Source: Lutibacter sp. A80 (GTDB lineage: Bacteria; Bacteroidota; Bacteroidia; Flavobacteriales; Flavobacteriaceae). From it: a DNA stretch of 64,000 nt. The first letter of the stretch is position 1. Each line of letters starts with the position of its first letter. The translations under genes were made by a program, and so were the position numbers. The stretch is taken from NCBI RefSeq assembly GCF_022429645.1, contig NZ_CP092480.1:399501-463500 (forward strand). Reading direction: 5' to 3'. The notes beneath the pieces were generated by a model, which searched no databases, had not been told where the DNA came from, and saw nothing but the letters and a program-made list of their open reading frames with translations. Positions 1 through 8,508 of this stretch are shown in pieces.

Positions 1-859
1 GATCTGAAGCGTGTGTTGATGTAAAGTAAAAACCTTTATTGTCTTTGCTAAAATTAAATCTGTTTGATGGAAATTCTAAAGGCTTTAAAATTTGTGTTAC
101 AGTATTGGTTTCAAGGTTTTTTAAAAAATAAAAAGGATCTTTTTGAGCATCGGAAGCGTAACTTCTACTTCTGCTAGTACTATAAATTAGCCATTTTCCA
201 TTGGGAGCAATAGTGTAACTTTCTAATGGTTTTTTATTGTCTGTAATTCTCTTTATTGATTTATCTTTTAAATTATAGGCATAAACTCTAGAAGGTTTCC
301 AATGTAAAGAATCTTCAACAACAATTACATCATCTTTTTTTTCTTTTAGTTGACTTTCATATAAGGTTTGTCCTTCATTAGATTTATAAAGTAAAGTGTT
401 TTTGTTTAACCAAGCAATACTAGATATACCATTTTTAAACTCTTTAACTTCTTTAGGTTCACCACCATAAATACTTAATTTCCAAAGTTTTTTCCCTTTT
501 TCTCGAGATGATAAAAAATAAATAAATTCACCATCTTTTGAAAAAATAGGACTGTAGTCGTTTTCGTTTGCATTTGTTAGCTGAATTGTTTTAAAACTAT
601 TTTTTTCTGGAAGGTCTAAACGTGTTAAATAGATGTCTGAAACAAATTTATCTTTTTCTTTTACAGCTTTATTTTTAGTCCAAACTACCATAGTTTCATC
701 AGGAGAAATTGAAACTGAACGCATAGATTCTGTATTAATAATATCTTCAGGAGTCCAACGTGTATTATCTTTTTTAGTATTTTTTTCTTGAGCGTTAAGC
801 GGTATTGATACTGCAAATAACAACAATAGGCTAATAATAGCTAAAAATGTTTTTTTCAT
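1..859 (-). CDS. S9 family (prolyl oligopeptidase-like) peptidase, N-terminal part only
   Basis: The gene runs off the left edge, so only about 286 N-terminal residues are visible. The start ATG lies at 857-859 and is followed by a clear signal peptide (MKKTFLAIISLLLLFAVSIPLNA, cleaved near AQ), so the protein is exported. The visible part is the beta-propeller region of S9 peptidases: repeated motifs such as SISPDETMVVW, SPIFSKDGEFIYFLSS and IAPNGKWLIYSTS, each a TolB/WD40-like blade. The catalytic alpha/beta-hydrolase domain with Ser-Asp-His would lie outside the window, so peptidase activity is inferred from the propeller style alone. A TolB-like protein without a catalytic domain is the alternative. 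Confidence 0.8.
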   Translation of the reverse strand, partial: MKKTFLAIISLLLLFAVSIPLNAQEKNTKKDNTRWTPEDIINTESMRSVSISPDETMVVWTKNKAVKEKDKFVSDIYLTRLDLPEKNSFKTIQLTNANENDYSPIFSKDGEFIYFLSSREKGKKLWKLSIYGGEPKEVKEFKNGISSIAWLNKNTLLYKSNEGQTLYESQLKEKKDDVIVVEDSLHWKPSRVYAYNLKDKSIKRITDNKKPLESYTIAPNGKWLIYSTSRSRSYASDAQKDPFYFLKNLETNTVTQILKPLEFPSNRFNFSKDNKGFYFTSTHASD

Positions 860-925
860 AAATTATTTATTAAGTTTTAGGTATTTGGAATTGCTTTAAA
901 ATTAACTAGTTTAGTTTTTCAACGT

Positions 926-1999
926 TTAACCATTTTTTAAATTTTCCAGTTCTAAATATTTTTCAACAAAAGCTTTTACACCTTCTTCTATAGTTGTTTT
1001 AGGTTTAAAATCTATATAATTAAATAAACTTTCAACATTTGCGTAGGTTGATTTTACATCGCCAGGTTGCATTGGTTTAAATATAATTTTCCCTTTTTTA
1101 TCCAATACTTTTTCTAGAGCTTTTACATAATCCATTAAAGCCACAGGGCTATTGTTTCCAATATTAAAAATTTGATATGCTTTTGAACTTTTAGAAGAAG
1201 TTGGTTTTTTAGGGTTAAATGCAGGATTATTTTCTTTAGGAGCTAAAGGTAATAAACGTTTTATACTTTCAACAATGTCCCCAACATAGGTAAAATCTCT
1301 ACTCATATCACCATTGTTAAATACTTCAAATTCTTTGTCTTCAACCATTGCTTTAGTAAAAATATGCAAGGCCATATCTGGTCTTCCCCAAGGACCATAA
1401 ACTGTAAAGAATCTTAAACCAGTAGCAGGTACATTAAATAAATTGGCATACGAATGTGCCATCATTTCATTTGCCTTTTTACTAGCAGCATAAATAGCTA
1501 ATGGATGATCGGTGCAGTTATCTTCTTTAAATGGAATATCTTCACTTAAACCATAAACTGAACTAGAAGATGCAAATACCAAATGTTTTACTGGATAAGC
1601 TCTACAACTTTCTAAAATATTTAAAAAACCTGTAATATTACTATCTACATAAGATTGTGGGTTTTCTAGTGAATATCTAACACCAGCTTGTGCAGCTAAG
1701 TTAACTACATAATCAAATTTTTGTTCTTTAAATAATTGCTTTAAATTATCTAAATCTGTTAAATCTAATTTAATAAATGCGTTGTCATCTACTTTTAATA
1801 AAGTATTGTATGTTATTTCTGAAGTATTAAAACCTAAATCTTTTAAACGTGCTAATTTTAAATTAACATCGTAATAATTATTAATATTATCTAAACCAAC
1901 AACTGAATAGTTGTTTTTTAGTAATAATTTGGCCAAATGATGACCAATAAAACCAGCCATTCCAGTAATAAGAACTTTCTTTTTAGTATCAATATTCAT
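926..1999 (-). CDS. NAD-dependent epimerase, UDP-glucuronate 4-epimerase type
   Basis: A 357-residue extended short-chain dehydrogenase/epimerase. The N-terminal NAD-binding motif is GMAGFIGHHL (residues about 13-22), and the catalytic YAASK (Tyr-xxx-Lys) follows the SSSSVYG segment. The sequence after the Rossmann motif (GLDNINNYYDVNLKLARL) is characteristic of the UDP-glucuronate 4-epimerase/CapI branch, which converts UDP-GlcA to UDP-GalA for surface polysaccharides. Length matches the family. It stands alone on the minus strand between the S9 peptidase and the DUF748-like gene, with no other capsule genes nearby. UDP-glucose 4-epimerase activity is a less likely alternative. Confidence 0.9.
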   Translation of the reverse strand: MNIDTKKKVLITGMAGFIGHHLAKLLLKNNYSVVGLDNINNYYDVNLKLARLKDLGFNTSEITYNTLLKVDDNAFIKLDLTDLDNLKQLFKEQKFDYVVNLAAQAGVRYSLENPQSYVDSNITGFLNILESCRAYPVKHLVFASSSSVYGLSEDIPFKEDNCTDHPLAIYAASKKANEMMAHSYANLFNVPATGLRFFTVYGPWGRPDMALHIFTKAMVEDKEFEVFNNGDMSRDFTYVGDIVESIKRLLPLAPKENNPAFNPKKPTSSKSSKAYQIFNIGNNSPVALMDYVKALEKVLDKKGKIIFKPMQPGDVKSTYANVESLFNYIDFKPKTTIEEGVKAFVEKYLELENLKNG

Positions 2000-2196
2000 T
2001 TGTTATTTTCGTTTATTTTGGAGTTTCAAAATAACACATTTTTTTTCAATTTTCGTTTGTTAAAGCTAATTTTAAAATTTAATTATTGTTTGTATTAATA
2101 AAAAATAATATAATTTAAGATATTCTAAATCAAAGAAGCAAAACCTAGTTAATTTTTAACGTTTAGCTATTGTTTAGCTTTTAAAATTTTAAAAAA

Positions 2197-5034
2197 CTAA
2201 ATTGAATCTCTTTTTGTATTAATGCGATCTTCTAATAGATTGTATTTTATGTTAAATTTAGATTCTGAACCTACATGTTCAGGTTCTCTTGGATCGGCAG
2301 TTAAAACTTTAATTTTTGTAAACGGATTTTGCTCAATTAAATAAGCTTTTGTGTTTTTTAATAATTTAGTGTTATTTGTTGTAACTATAGAATCTAAATT
2401 TGTATTTGCACTTAATTTTAAAACGGCATCTTTTAGACTTAATGTATCTGGAGCAGTTTTAGCTATTAAATATTCTTCAAACTGATTTTTGTTTTTTGTA
2501 TAATCTTTTTGAGTTTCGGCATTAAATTGTGTACCTATTGTTTTAAGTGCAACAGCTTCTTTTTGAAGGTTTAAATCTACAAAATGTAATAATTCAATTT
2601 TAAGTCCTTTCTTTTTGTTTTCTAAATCAATTAATTTATCAAGTTGTTGTTGATTCTTTAAAGAAGGAATAGTATCTGTGTAAGAAAATTCAATTTCCTC
2701 CAATTCCTTAGGGTCAACACCAATAAAATCGGCTAAAAAATTAACTGGACTAGCAACAGTTTTTAAAATTAGATTTTTGAAGGTTGTCCATACAATTTTT
2801 CCAATATTTACAGAAGGATCATTTAAATCACCACGAACAGGTACATCTAATTCAACATCTCCATTTTTGTCTTTTAAAAGAAACAGCGCAAATTTTAAAG
2901 GAAGCTTATTTAAACCTTTTGAAGTACTTGAAACAGCAGCATTTTTAACTAATAATTTGTTTTCACTAACTAAATTACCATCTATAATATTAGTTTTAGT
3001 GTTGTAAAAAAAGTCGCCTTCTAAAATATCGTGCCCCATATAATAGCGCGAATAAATATTAATATCAGATAACAAAAAACGTTCTACCGTAATCGCTATT
3101 TCTGCATTATTAAAGTCTGTGGGGTTTAAACTTAATTTAGCGTTAAGTTTTCCTCGCTTGTTTAAACGCATATTAGAATAGATATTAACCAAATCTGAAT
3201 TGCTATAAATACTATCTGTATCAATTTCAATATCACTTAAATAATAGTCGAATTTTTCACCAGTTAAATTATCGGAATAATCTAAAACACCTTTAGTAAC
3301 ATTCAATTTATTTATTGCATAATACAGTTCATTTTCTGTAGTATTTTTTTGATTATTTTCTATGGCTTCTGTATTACTTGTTTCATCAAGTTTAAATATT
3401 TTTGAAAAATTATTAGTTATAGAATCTAATTGGAAATAGGTATAAGGTTCATTTATACTTAAAGATTTTAGTTTGTATAAATTGTTGGTGTAATCTATAT
3501 TTTGAAGTTGCGCACCAATGTTTTTAGCTCCAATAAATTTTTTATTTGAAGTGTCTGTCATTTCAAAATTATTTACAGATACATTTCCAGAAACGGTAGA
3601 TTTTATGGCATCGTTAAAATTACCTTTAATTTTAATTTTAGTATTTACTTGACCTTTAAAACTATTTATTTCAGCAAAAGGGGTAATATAATTGTAAAAT
3701 GTATCTAAATATAAATTATCAATGTTTAAGTCTGAATCAAATTTTAAGGTTGAAGGATTTACATTTAATACCGCATTAAGTTTTCCTTTTTCATTTAAAA
3801 TTAAATTAGAATTGATATGTACTAGCTCAGAATTATTAGAAATACTATCAGAATTAATTTGAATTTCACTTAAAAGGTAGTTAAATTCCTCACTAGTAGA
3901 ATTGTCGGAAAAATCTATTAAACCATTAGAAATGTTCACATGATGTATAGCGTAATACAATTCTTTTTCCTCGGATGTTTGTTGAATTGTATCTGATGCA
4001 ATATTTGGAGTTGCTGTTTTTTCAACTTTAGTAGTATCATTTAGTTTAAATACTGTTGAAAAATTATTAGAGATGGTATCTATTTCAAAATAGGTGTAAG
4101 GCTCATTTATATAAAGTGAATCTATAGTATATGAGTTGTTAAAATAGTCTATTTTTTGGAGTTGAGTTCCAATGTTTTTGGCTGCAATAATTTTTTTATT
4201 TGAAGTATCTGTTATTTCAAAATCAGTTATAGAAATGTTTCCTGATACAATAGATTTTAATGCATCGTAAATATTACCTTCAATTTTAATTTGAGAATTT
4301 AGTTGACCTTCAAAACTATTTATTTCAGCATAAGGCGCAATATAATTGTAAAATGAATTTAAGTGCAAATTATCGATGGTTATGTCAGAATCAAATTCCC
4401 CATCAACAGGATTTATATTTATTTTAGTATTAAGTGTACTGTCTTCGTTTAAACTAAACTTTAAATCAGCATTCGTTTTTTCTTTTTGATTCCAGCCAAT
4501 AAAAGGAATAAAAAAAGAAAAATCTTTAATAGTTGTAATTTGATCTATATTTTTATCGTTATAAATAAGGTTAGCACCTTTAAGTTCAAGATTATTTAAA
4601 TAATATTTAATTGGTTCAATATCTTCTTCTTTAGTTTGTATTGTATCTGGTTCAGATTTATAAAATTCTAATAAATCGTTAAAATTAAAAACACTGTCTT
4701 TCTGAATGGTATTAACGTTTAAACCAGAGAGGAAAAACTTTTCAATAACAATTTTGTTACTTATGTATTTATAAGGTTCTGTATCAATAATTAAGGTGTC
4801 GAATGTTATAAATTCAGTAGTACTATCGTTTTCAAACATTTTAAAATCGATAAGTTTTAAAGTACCAGTAAAATAATTTAAGTTTAATTTACCAACATCA
4901 ACTTGTCTACCTACAAGAGATTTGCTGTTTTTTATAACATAATTTTTAATACCATAAGGAGAAAGTATTAGAACTGCAATTATTAGAATTAGAAAAACTA
5001 ATCCACCTATTATCATTTTATTTTTAGAAAACAT
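2197..5034 (-). CDS. AsmA-like / DUF748 domain protein with internal duplication
   Basis: A 945-residue protein with one N-terminal transmembrane anchor (about residues 7-27) and a very long periplasmic part rich in beta-strand and Asn/Asp/Ser. It ends in the DUF748-type region (DINIYSRYYMGHDILEGDFFY, then NKLPLKFALFLLKDKNGDVELDVPVRGDLNDP, about residues 650-745) seen in AsmA-like proteins, which are thought to bridge inner and outer membrane and move lipids. Two copies of a roughly 210-residue unit sit back to back (about 213-430 and 431-640), sharing segments such as YAEINSFEGQ/FAEINSFKGQ and EPYTYF. Function by family only; the substrate is unknown. No operon partner. Confidence 0.8.
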   Translation of the reverse strand: MFSKNKMIIGGLVFLILIIAVLILSPYGIKNYVIKNSKSLVGRQVDVGKLNLNYFTGTLKLIDFKMFENDSTTEFITFDTLIIDTEPYKYISNKIVIEKFFLSGLNVNTIQKDSVFNFNDLLEFYKSEPDTIQTKEEDIEPIKYYLNNLELKGANLIYNDKNIDQITTIKDFSFFIPFIGWNQKEKTNADLKFSLNEDSTLNTKININPVDGEFDSDITIDNLHLNSFYNYIAPYAEINSFEGQLNSQIKIEGNIYDALKSIVSGNISITDFEITDTSNKKIIAAKNIGTQLQKIDYFNNSYTIDSLYINEPYTYFEIDTISNNFSTVFKLNDTTKVEKTATPNIASDTIQQTSEEKELYYAIHHVNISNGLIDFSDNSTSEEFNYLLSEIQINSDSISNNSELVHINSNLILNEKGKLNAVLNVNPSTLKFDSDLNIDNLYLDTFYNYITPFAEINSFKGQVNTKIKIKGNFNDAIKSTVSGNVSVNNFEMTDTSNKKFIGAKNIGAQLQNIDYTNNLYKLKSLSINEPYTYFQLDSITNNFSKIFKLDETSNTEAIENNQKNTTENELYYAINKLNVTKGVLDYSDNLTGEKFDYYLSDIEIDTDSIYSNSDLVNIYSNMRLNKRGKLNAKLSLNPTDFNNAEIAITVERFLLSDINIYSRYYMGHDILEGDFFYNTKTNIIDGNLVSENKLLVKNAAVSSTSKGLNKLPLKFALFLLKDKNGDVELDVPVRGDLNDPSVNIGKIVWTTFKNLILKTVASPVNFLADFIGVDPKELEEIEFSYTDTIPSLKNQQQLDKLIDLENKKKGLKIELLHFVDLNLQKEAVALKTIGTQFNAETQKDYTKNKNQFEEYLIAKTAPDTLSLKDAVLKLSANTNLDSIVTTNNTKLLKNTKAYLIEQNPFTKIKVLTADPREPEHVGSESKFNIKYNLLEDRINTKRDSI
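3115..3744 (-). repeat. Second copy of internal coding duplication in DUF748-like gene
   Basis: Encodes residues about 431-640 of the DUF748-like protein and aligns along its whole length with the unit encoded by 3745-4398 (shared segments include DNLYLDTFYNYITPFAEINS versus DNLHLNSFYNYIAPYAEINS). The copies have diverged at protein level (I estimate roughly 55-65 percent identity by eye), so this is an old duplication. Confidence 0.75.
3745..4398 (-). repeat. First copy of internal coding duplication in DUF748-like gene
   Basis: Encodes residues about 213-430. Partner of the unit at 3115-3744. A shorter, more diverged third relative (residues about 143-212, with LNNLELKGANLIYND and STLNTKININP) precedes it, which suggests stepwise growth of the periplasmic stalk by repeat addition. 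Confidence 0.7.
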
Positions 5035-5415
5035 ACTAATCAGATATAATGCTATATTTTGTTTATAAACTTTTTTTTTTAGTTTTTATAGATTTTTAAT
5101 CTTAAATAATAGGTTTGATTTATTGTGTGCTAAGTTATTGAATTCGGATGCGATTATAATGTTTTTAACAACACTTTAACAAGATTATTCTTTATATATT
5201 TAATACTGAAAATAGTAGTAATATTTATAATAATTAAACGATGATAATTATATTTTTTTAGGGTGTATTAGAAACTTTAAAATATAGCTAATTTAAGATG
5301 AAGCAGTAAAATAGATTGAATGTGATTAATGGGTTAAATATGCAGTATTTATTTTGAAATGGTATCAGTAATTATTAAAATATCTACTTAAATTTGAATA
5401 TCTAAACTATACAAT
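5035..5415. other. Intergenic region between DUF748-like gene and ftcD
   Basis: An AT-rich gap of 381 bases between divergent genes. Apart from the ftcD -7 promoter box near its right end I see no open reading frame, RNA gene or convincing hairpin. Confidence 0.6.
5389..5396 (+). promoter_or_regulatory. Bacteroidota -7 promoter box (TAAATTTG) for ftcD
   Basis: Matches the TAnnTTTG consensus of the flavobacterial housekeeping promoter and lies 19 bases before the ftcD ATG, giving a short leader. Confidence 0.55.
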
Positions 5416-7107
5416 ATGAACAAACAATTAATAGAATGCGTACCAAATATTAGTGAAGGAAGAGATGCTATAAAAATAAATGAGATAGCTTCGGTTGTAG
5501 AAACTGTTGAAGGTGTTAAATTATTAGATGTAGATCCAGGTAATGCAACAAATAGAACTGTAATTACATTTGTTGGTGCACCTGAAAATGTAATTGAAGC
5601 TGCATTTTTACTTATTAAAAAAGCTGCAGAATTAATTGATATGAGCAAGCATACTGGAGAACATCCACGTTTTGGAGCTACAGATGTGTGCCCTTTAGTA
5701 CCAATTTCAGGAATTACTTTAGAAGAAACTGCGGTTTTTGCTCATAAATTAGGTAAAAGAGTAGGAGATGAGTTGGGGATACCTGGTTATTTTTATGAAA
5801 ATGCTGCTAAAGAAGTAAAACGAAAAAATTTAGCAACTTGCCGTTCTGGTGAGTATGAAGGTTTAAAAGAAAAACTGGTAAACCCAGATTGGAAACCAGA
5901 TTTTGGACCAGCTGAATTTAATGAGCGTGTTGCTAAAAGTGGTGCCACAGCTATTTCTGCACGTGATTTTTTAATTGCTTATAATATAAATTTAAATACA
6001 ACTTCAACCAGAAGAGCAAATGCCATTGCTTTTGATATTAGGGAAGCTGGACGTGTTAAATACCAAAATGGGATTACAGGGAAAAAAGTATTAGATGCAA
6101 ATGGACAACCTGTACGTATTCCTGGAAAATTAAAAGCGGTAAAAGGAATGGGGTGGTATATTGAAGAATATGGAATTGCACAAATATCATATAATTTAAC
6201 CAATATCAATATTACATCTATGCATGTTGCATTTGATGAAACAGTGAAATCTGCTACCAAACGAGGTTTACGGGTAACAGGTTCAGAGTTAATTGGCTTA
6301 ATTCCTCTAAAAGCAATGCTAGATGCAGCTGATTATTTCTTAAAAAAACAAGAGCGTTCTTTAGGGATTTCAGAAAAAGAAAAAATAAAAATAGCGGTAA
6401 AATCTTTAGGATTAGATGACTTAAAGCCTTTTAACCCAAAAGAAAAAATTATTGAATATTTATTAGAAGATACAACTTCTAAAAAATTAATAGATTTTAC
6501 TGTAAAAGATTTTGCAGAAGAAACAGCAGGAGAATCTATGGCTCCAGGTGGAGGCTCTATTTCAGCTTATGTTGGTGCTTTGGGAGTTTCTTTAGGAACT
6601 ATGGTAGCAAACCTTTCAGCACATAAGGCAGGCTGGGATGCCAAATGGGAATTTTATTCGGAATGGGCAGAAAAAGGACAAGCTTATAAAAATAAATTAC
6701 TGTACTTGGTTGATGAAGATACCAATGCTTTTAATAAAATTATAGCTGGTTTTAGAATGCCTAAATCCAATGAAGAAGAAATTAAAGCACGTAAGGAAGC
6801 TATTGAAAATGCTACAAAATATGCTACCGAAATTCCATTTCAAGTAATGGAAACTGCTTTTAATTCTATGGAAGTAATGCAGGCTATGATTGCTGAAGGG
6901 ATGCAAACGTCTCTTTCTGATGCTGGTGTTGGAATTTTATGTGCAAGAACAGCAGTAATTGGCGCTTATTTTAATGTTAGAATTAATGCAAAAGATATTA
7001 AAGACCGTGTGTATGCTGAAGAAATTTTGAATAAAGCTAAAATTGTTTATACTAAAACAATTCAAGTTGAAAAAGAGGTGATGGAGTATATAGACACAAA
7101 AATGTAA
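5416..7107 (+). CDS. ftcD: Bifunctional glutamate formimidoyltransferase / formimidoyltetrahydrofolate cyclodeaminase
   Basis: A 563-residue fusion. Residues 1 to about 300 are the formimidoyltransferase (ECVPNISEGRD at the start, HTGEHPRFGATDVCPLVP at about 80-97, and the C-terminal subdomain with KAVKGMGWYIEEYGIAQ). Residues about 365-560 are the cyclodeaminase (FAEETAGESMAPGGGSISAYVGALG, then DEDTNAFNKIIAGFRMP). Together they move the formimino group from formiminoglutamate to tetrahydrofolate and deaminate it, the last step of histidine degradation. The length agrees with the mammalian-type fused enzyme. No other hut gene is nearby; it is monocistronic with its own promoter and a downstream hairpin. 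Confidence 0.95.
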   Translation: MNKQLIECVPNISEGRDAIKINEIASVVETVEGVKLLDVDPGNATNRTVITFVGAPENVIEAAFLLIKKAAELIDMSKHTGEHPRFGATDVCPLVPISGITLEETAVFAHKLGKRVGDELGIPGYFYENAAKEVKRKNLATCRSGEYEGLKEKLVNPDWKPDFGPAEFNERVAKSGATAISARDFLIAYNINLNTTSTRRANAIAFDIREAGRVKYQNGITGKKVLDANGQPVRIPGKLKAVKGMGWYIEEYGIAQISYNLTNINITSMHVAFDETVKSATKRGLRVTGSELIGLIPLKAMLDAADYFLKKQERSLGISEKEKIKIAVKSLGLDDLKPFNPKEKIIEYLLEDTTSKKLIDFTVKDFAEETAGESMAPGGGSISAYVGALGVSLGTMVANLSAHKAGWDAKWEFYSEWAEKGQAYKNKLLYLVDEDTNAFNKIIAGFRMPKSNEEEIKARKEAIENATKYATEIPFQVMETAFNSMEVMQAMIAEGMQTSLSDAGVGILCARTAVIGAYFNVRINAKDIKDRVYAEEILNKAKIVYTKTIQVEKEVMEYIDTKM

Positions 7108-7124
7108 TATAATAAGGTAATTAA

Positions 7125-7178
7125 ATTAGAAGTAAAAAGTTTAGTTTGTTTTAATATACTGGACTTTTTACTTCTAAT
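7125..7178. terminator. Bidirectional terminator-like hairpin after ftcD
   Basis: Perfect 16-bp arms (7125-7140 and 7163-7178, ATTAGAAGTAAAAAGT and its complement) around a 22-base loop, located between the convergent ftcD and alpha/beta hydrolase genes. The T/A-rich stem ends could serve both directions; the loop is longer than ideal. Confidence 0.55.
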
Positions 7179-7189
7179 AATTATATTTT

Positions 7190-7849
7190 TTAGCTTAATG
7201 CGTCAATAATTATTTTGCTAATAGATTTTGCTTTATTTAACACCATTATATGGGTTCCATTTTTTATAGGAATACAGTTTTTTATATGTTTAATTGGAAA
7301 AATATGGTCATCGTCACCTTGTATGTGTAGTATATTATCAAGTGTTTCTTCTTGTTTCCAATGCAATACATTATAAATAGACCAATCTAAATATAAAGCA
7401 TCTCTTACCGATAAATATTCTTTGTATAATTTTACTCTTTTTTTAGCAAAATCTCCAAAAGCAAATGAAGAAAAATCTTCAAAATTTTTAATGGATTTTG
7501 AAGGGAATAATTTATAAGCTTTTGTTTTTTGAATTAATCTTAGGCGTTTGGGTAATTCGTATCTGTTTTTGACACTAGAAATTAAAATAATTTTTTGAAC
7601 ATTTATATGTTTACTCATTTCTTGTACAATAACACCTCCAAATGAAACTCCAACCAAAATAGGATTTTTTTCGGTAACTAAATCAGACATTCTTTTTGCA
7701 TAATCTTCAATTTTTTCATTTTTTGAAAGTGGTAATAACCATTCTAAAAAGTGTAATTGAAAGGTGTCTTCTGGAAATTTTAAATATTCAAATATTTTTG
7801 AACTTGCAGCTAATCCAGGTACAAAATAGATGTGTTTTTTTTTTTTCAT
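7190..7849 (-). CDS. Alpha/beta hydrolase fold protein
   Basis: A 219-residue cytoplasmic protein of alpha/beta-hydrolase type. The nucleophile elbow is GVSFGG (residues about 68-73), a likely acid is in HIQGDDDHIFP (about 174-184) and the likely catalytic His is in NGTHIMV (about 196-202). The oxyanion region is YFVPGLAASSKIF near the N-terminus. The substrate cannot be predicted. Its ATG overlaps the stop of the upstream marC-family gene in a TAATG junction, which suggests translational coupling. Confidence 0.8.
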   Translation of the reverse strand: MKKKKHIYFVPGLAASSKIFEYLKFPEDTFQLHFLEWLLPLSKNEKIEDYAKRMSDLVTEKNPILVGVSFGGVIVQEMSKHINVQKIILISSVKNRYELPKRLRLIQKTKAYKLFPSKSIKNFEDFSSFAFGDFAKKRVKLYKEYLSVRDALYLDWSIYNVLHWKQEETLDNILHIQGDDDHIFPIKHIKNCIPIKNGTHIMVLNKAKSISKIIIDALS

Positions 7850-8499
7850 TAGTGTTCTAGCATTCCAATAATAATTGGTTTTAAGCCACTAAAGAAAAAT
7901 TCTACTGCAATTACCATAACAATTAATCCCATTAAACGCATCATTACTTTGTTTCCAGTAGAACCTAATCTATCGGTTATTTTGCTTGCACCAATTAAAA
8001 TTATATAGGTTAATAAAAGTACGAAACCTATTACTAATATTAAAACTATTTTTTGAGAAATAGTATGTGCATCCTCCATTAAAATAATTGCATTACTAAT
8101 TGCACCAGGACCACAAATCATAGGAATAGCCAAAGGTGTTATAGAAATATCTTCAACATAGGCATCAATTTCATCTTCTTCTTTTGTGTGTTTAAATTGT
8201 CCTAATTGGGCTTGTAGCATATCCCAACCCATCATAAAAAATATTAAACCACCTACAACTCTAAAACTATTTACTGAAATGCCAAAAAAGTTAAATAGAA
8301 TTTGCCCAGAAAAAGCAAACGCAATAATGGTAAAAAAAGCAACCAAGGTAGCTTTTTTAGCTGTTTGTTTTCTTTTTTCTTTATTTAAAGAAGAGGTCAT
8401 AGACATAAATATAGGCATAGTTCCCAATGGATTTATAATTGTGAAAAATGCCGTAAATGCTAATAAAGCAAATGTATATAAGTCGTTGATTTCAGTCAT
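7849..8499 (-). CDS. MarC family integral membrane protein
   Basis: A 216-residue protein with about six transmembrane segments. MarC/UPF0056 signatures are visible: FFTIINPLGTMPIFMSMT near the N-terminus, MMGWDMLQAQ in the middle, and SITPLAIPMICGPGAISNAIIL at about 120-141. MarC proteins are inner-membrane proteins of unclear transport function; the old link to multiple antibiotic resistance was not upheld, so no drug role should be assumed. It sits 9 bases downstream of mtaB and overlaps the hydrolase start by one base, so the three form an apparent operon. Confidence 0.9.
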   Translation of the reverse strand: MTEINDLYTFALLAFTAFFTIINPLGTMPIFMSMTSSLNKEKRKQTAKKATLVAFFTIIAFAFSGQILFNFFGISVNSFRVVGGLIFFMMGWDMLQAQLGQFKHTKEEDEIDAYVEDISITPLAIPMICGPGAISNAIILMEDAHTISQKIVLILVIGFVLLLTYIILIGASKITDRLGSTGNKVMMRLMGLIVMVIAVEFFFSGLKPIIIGMLEH

Positions 8500-8508
8500 T
8501 TTAATCTC

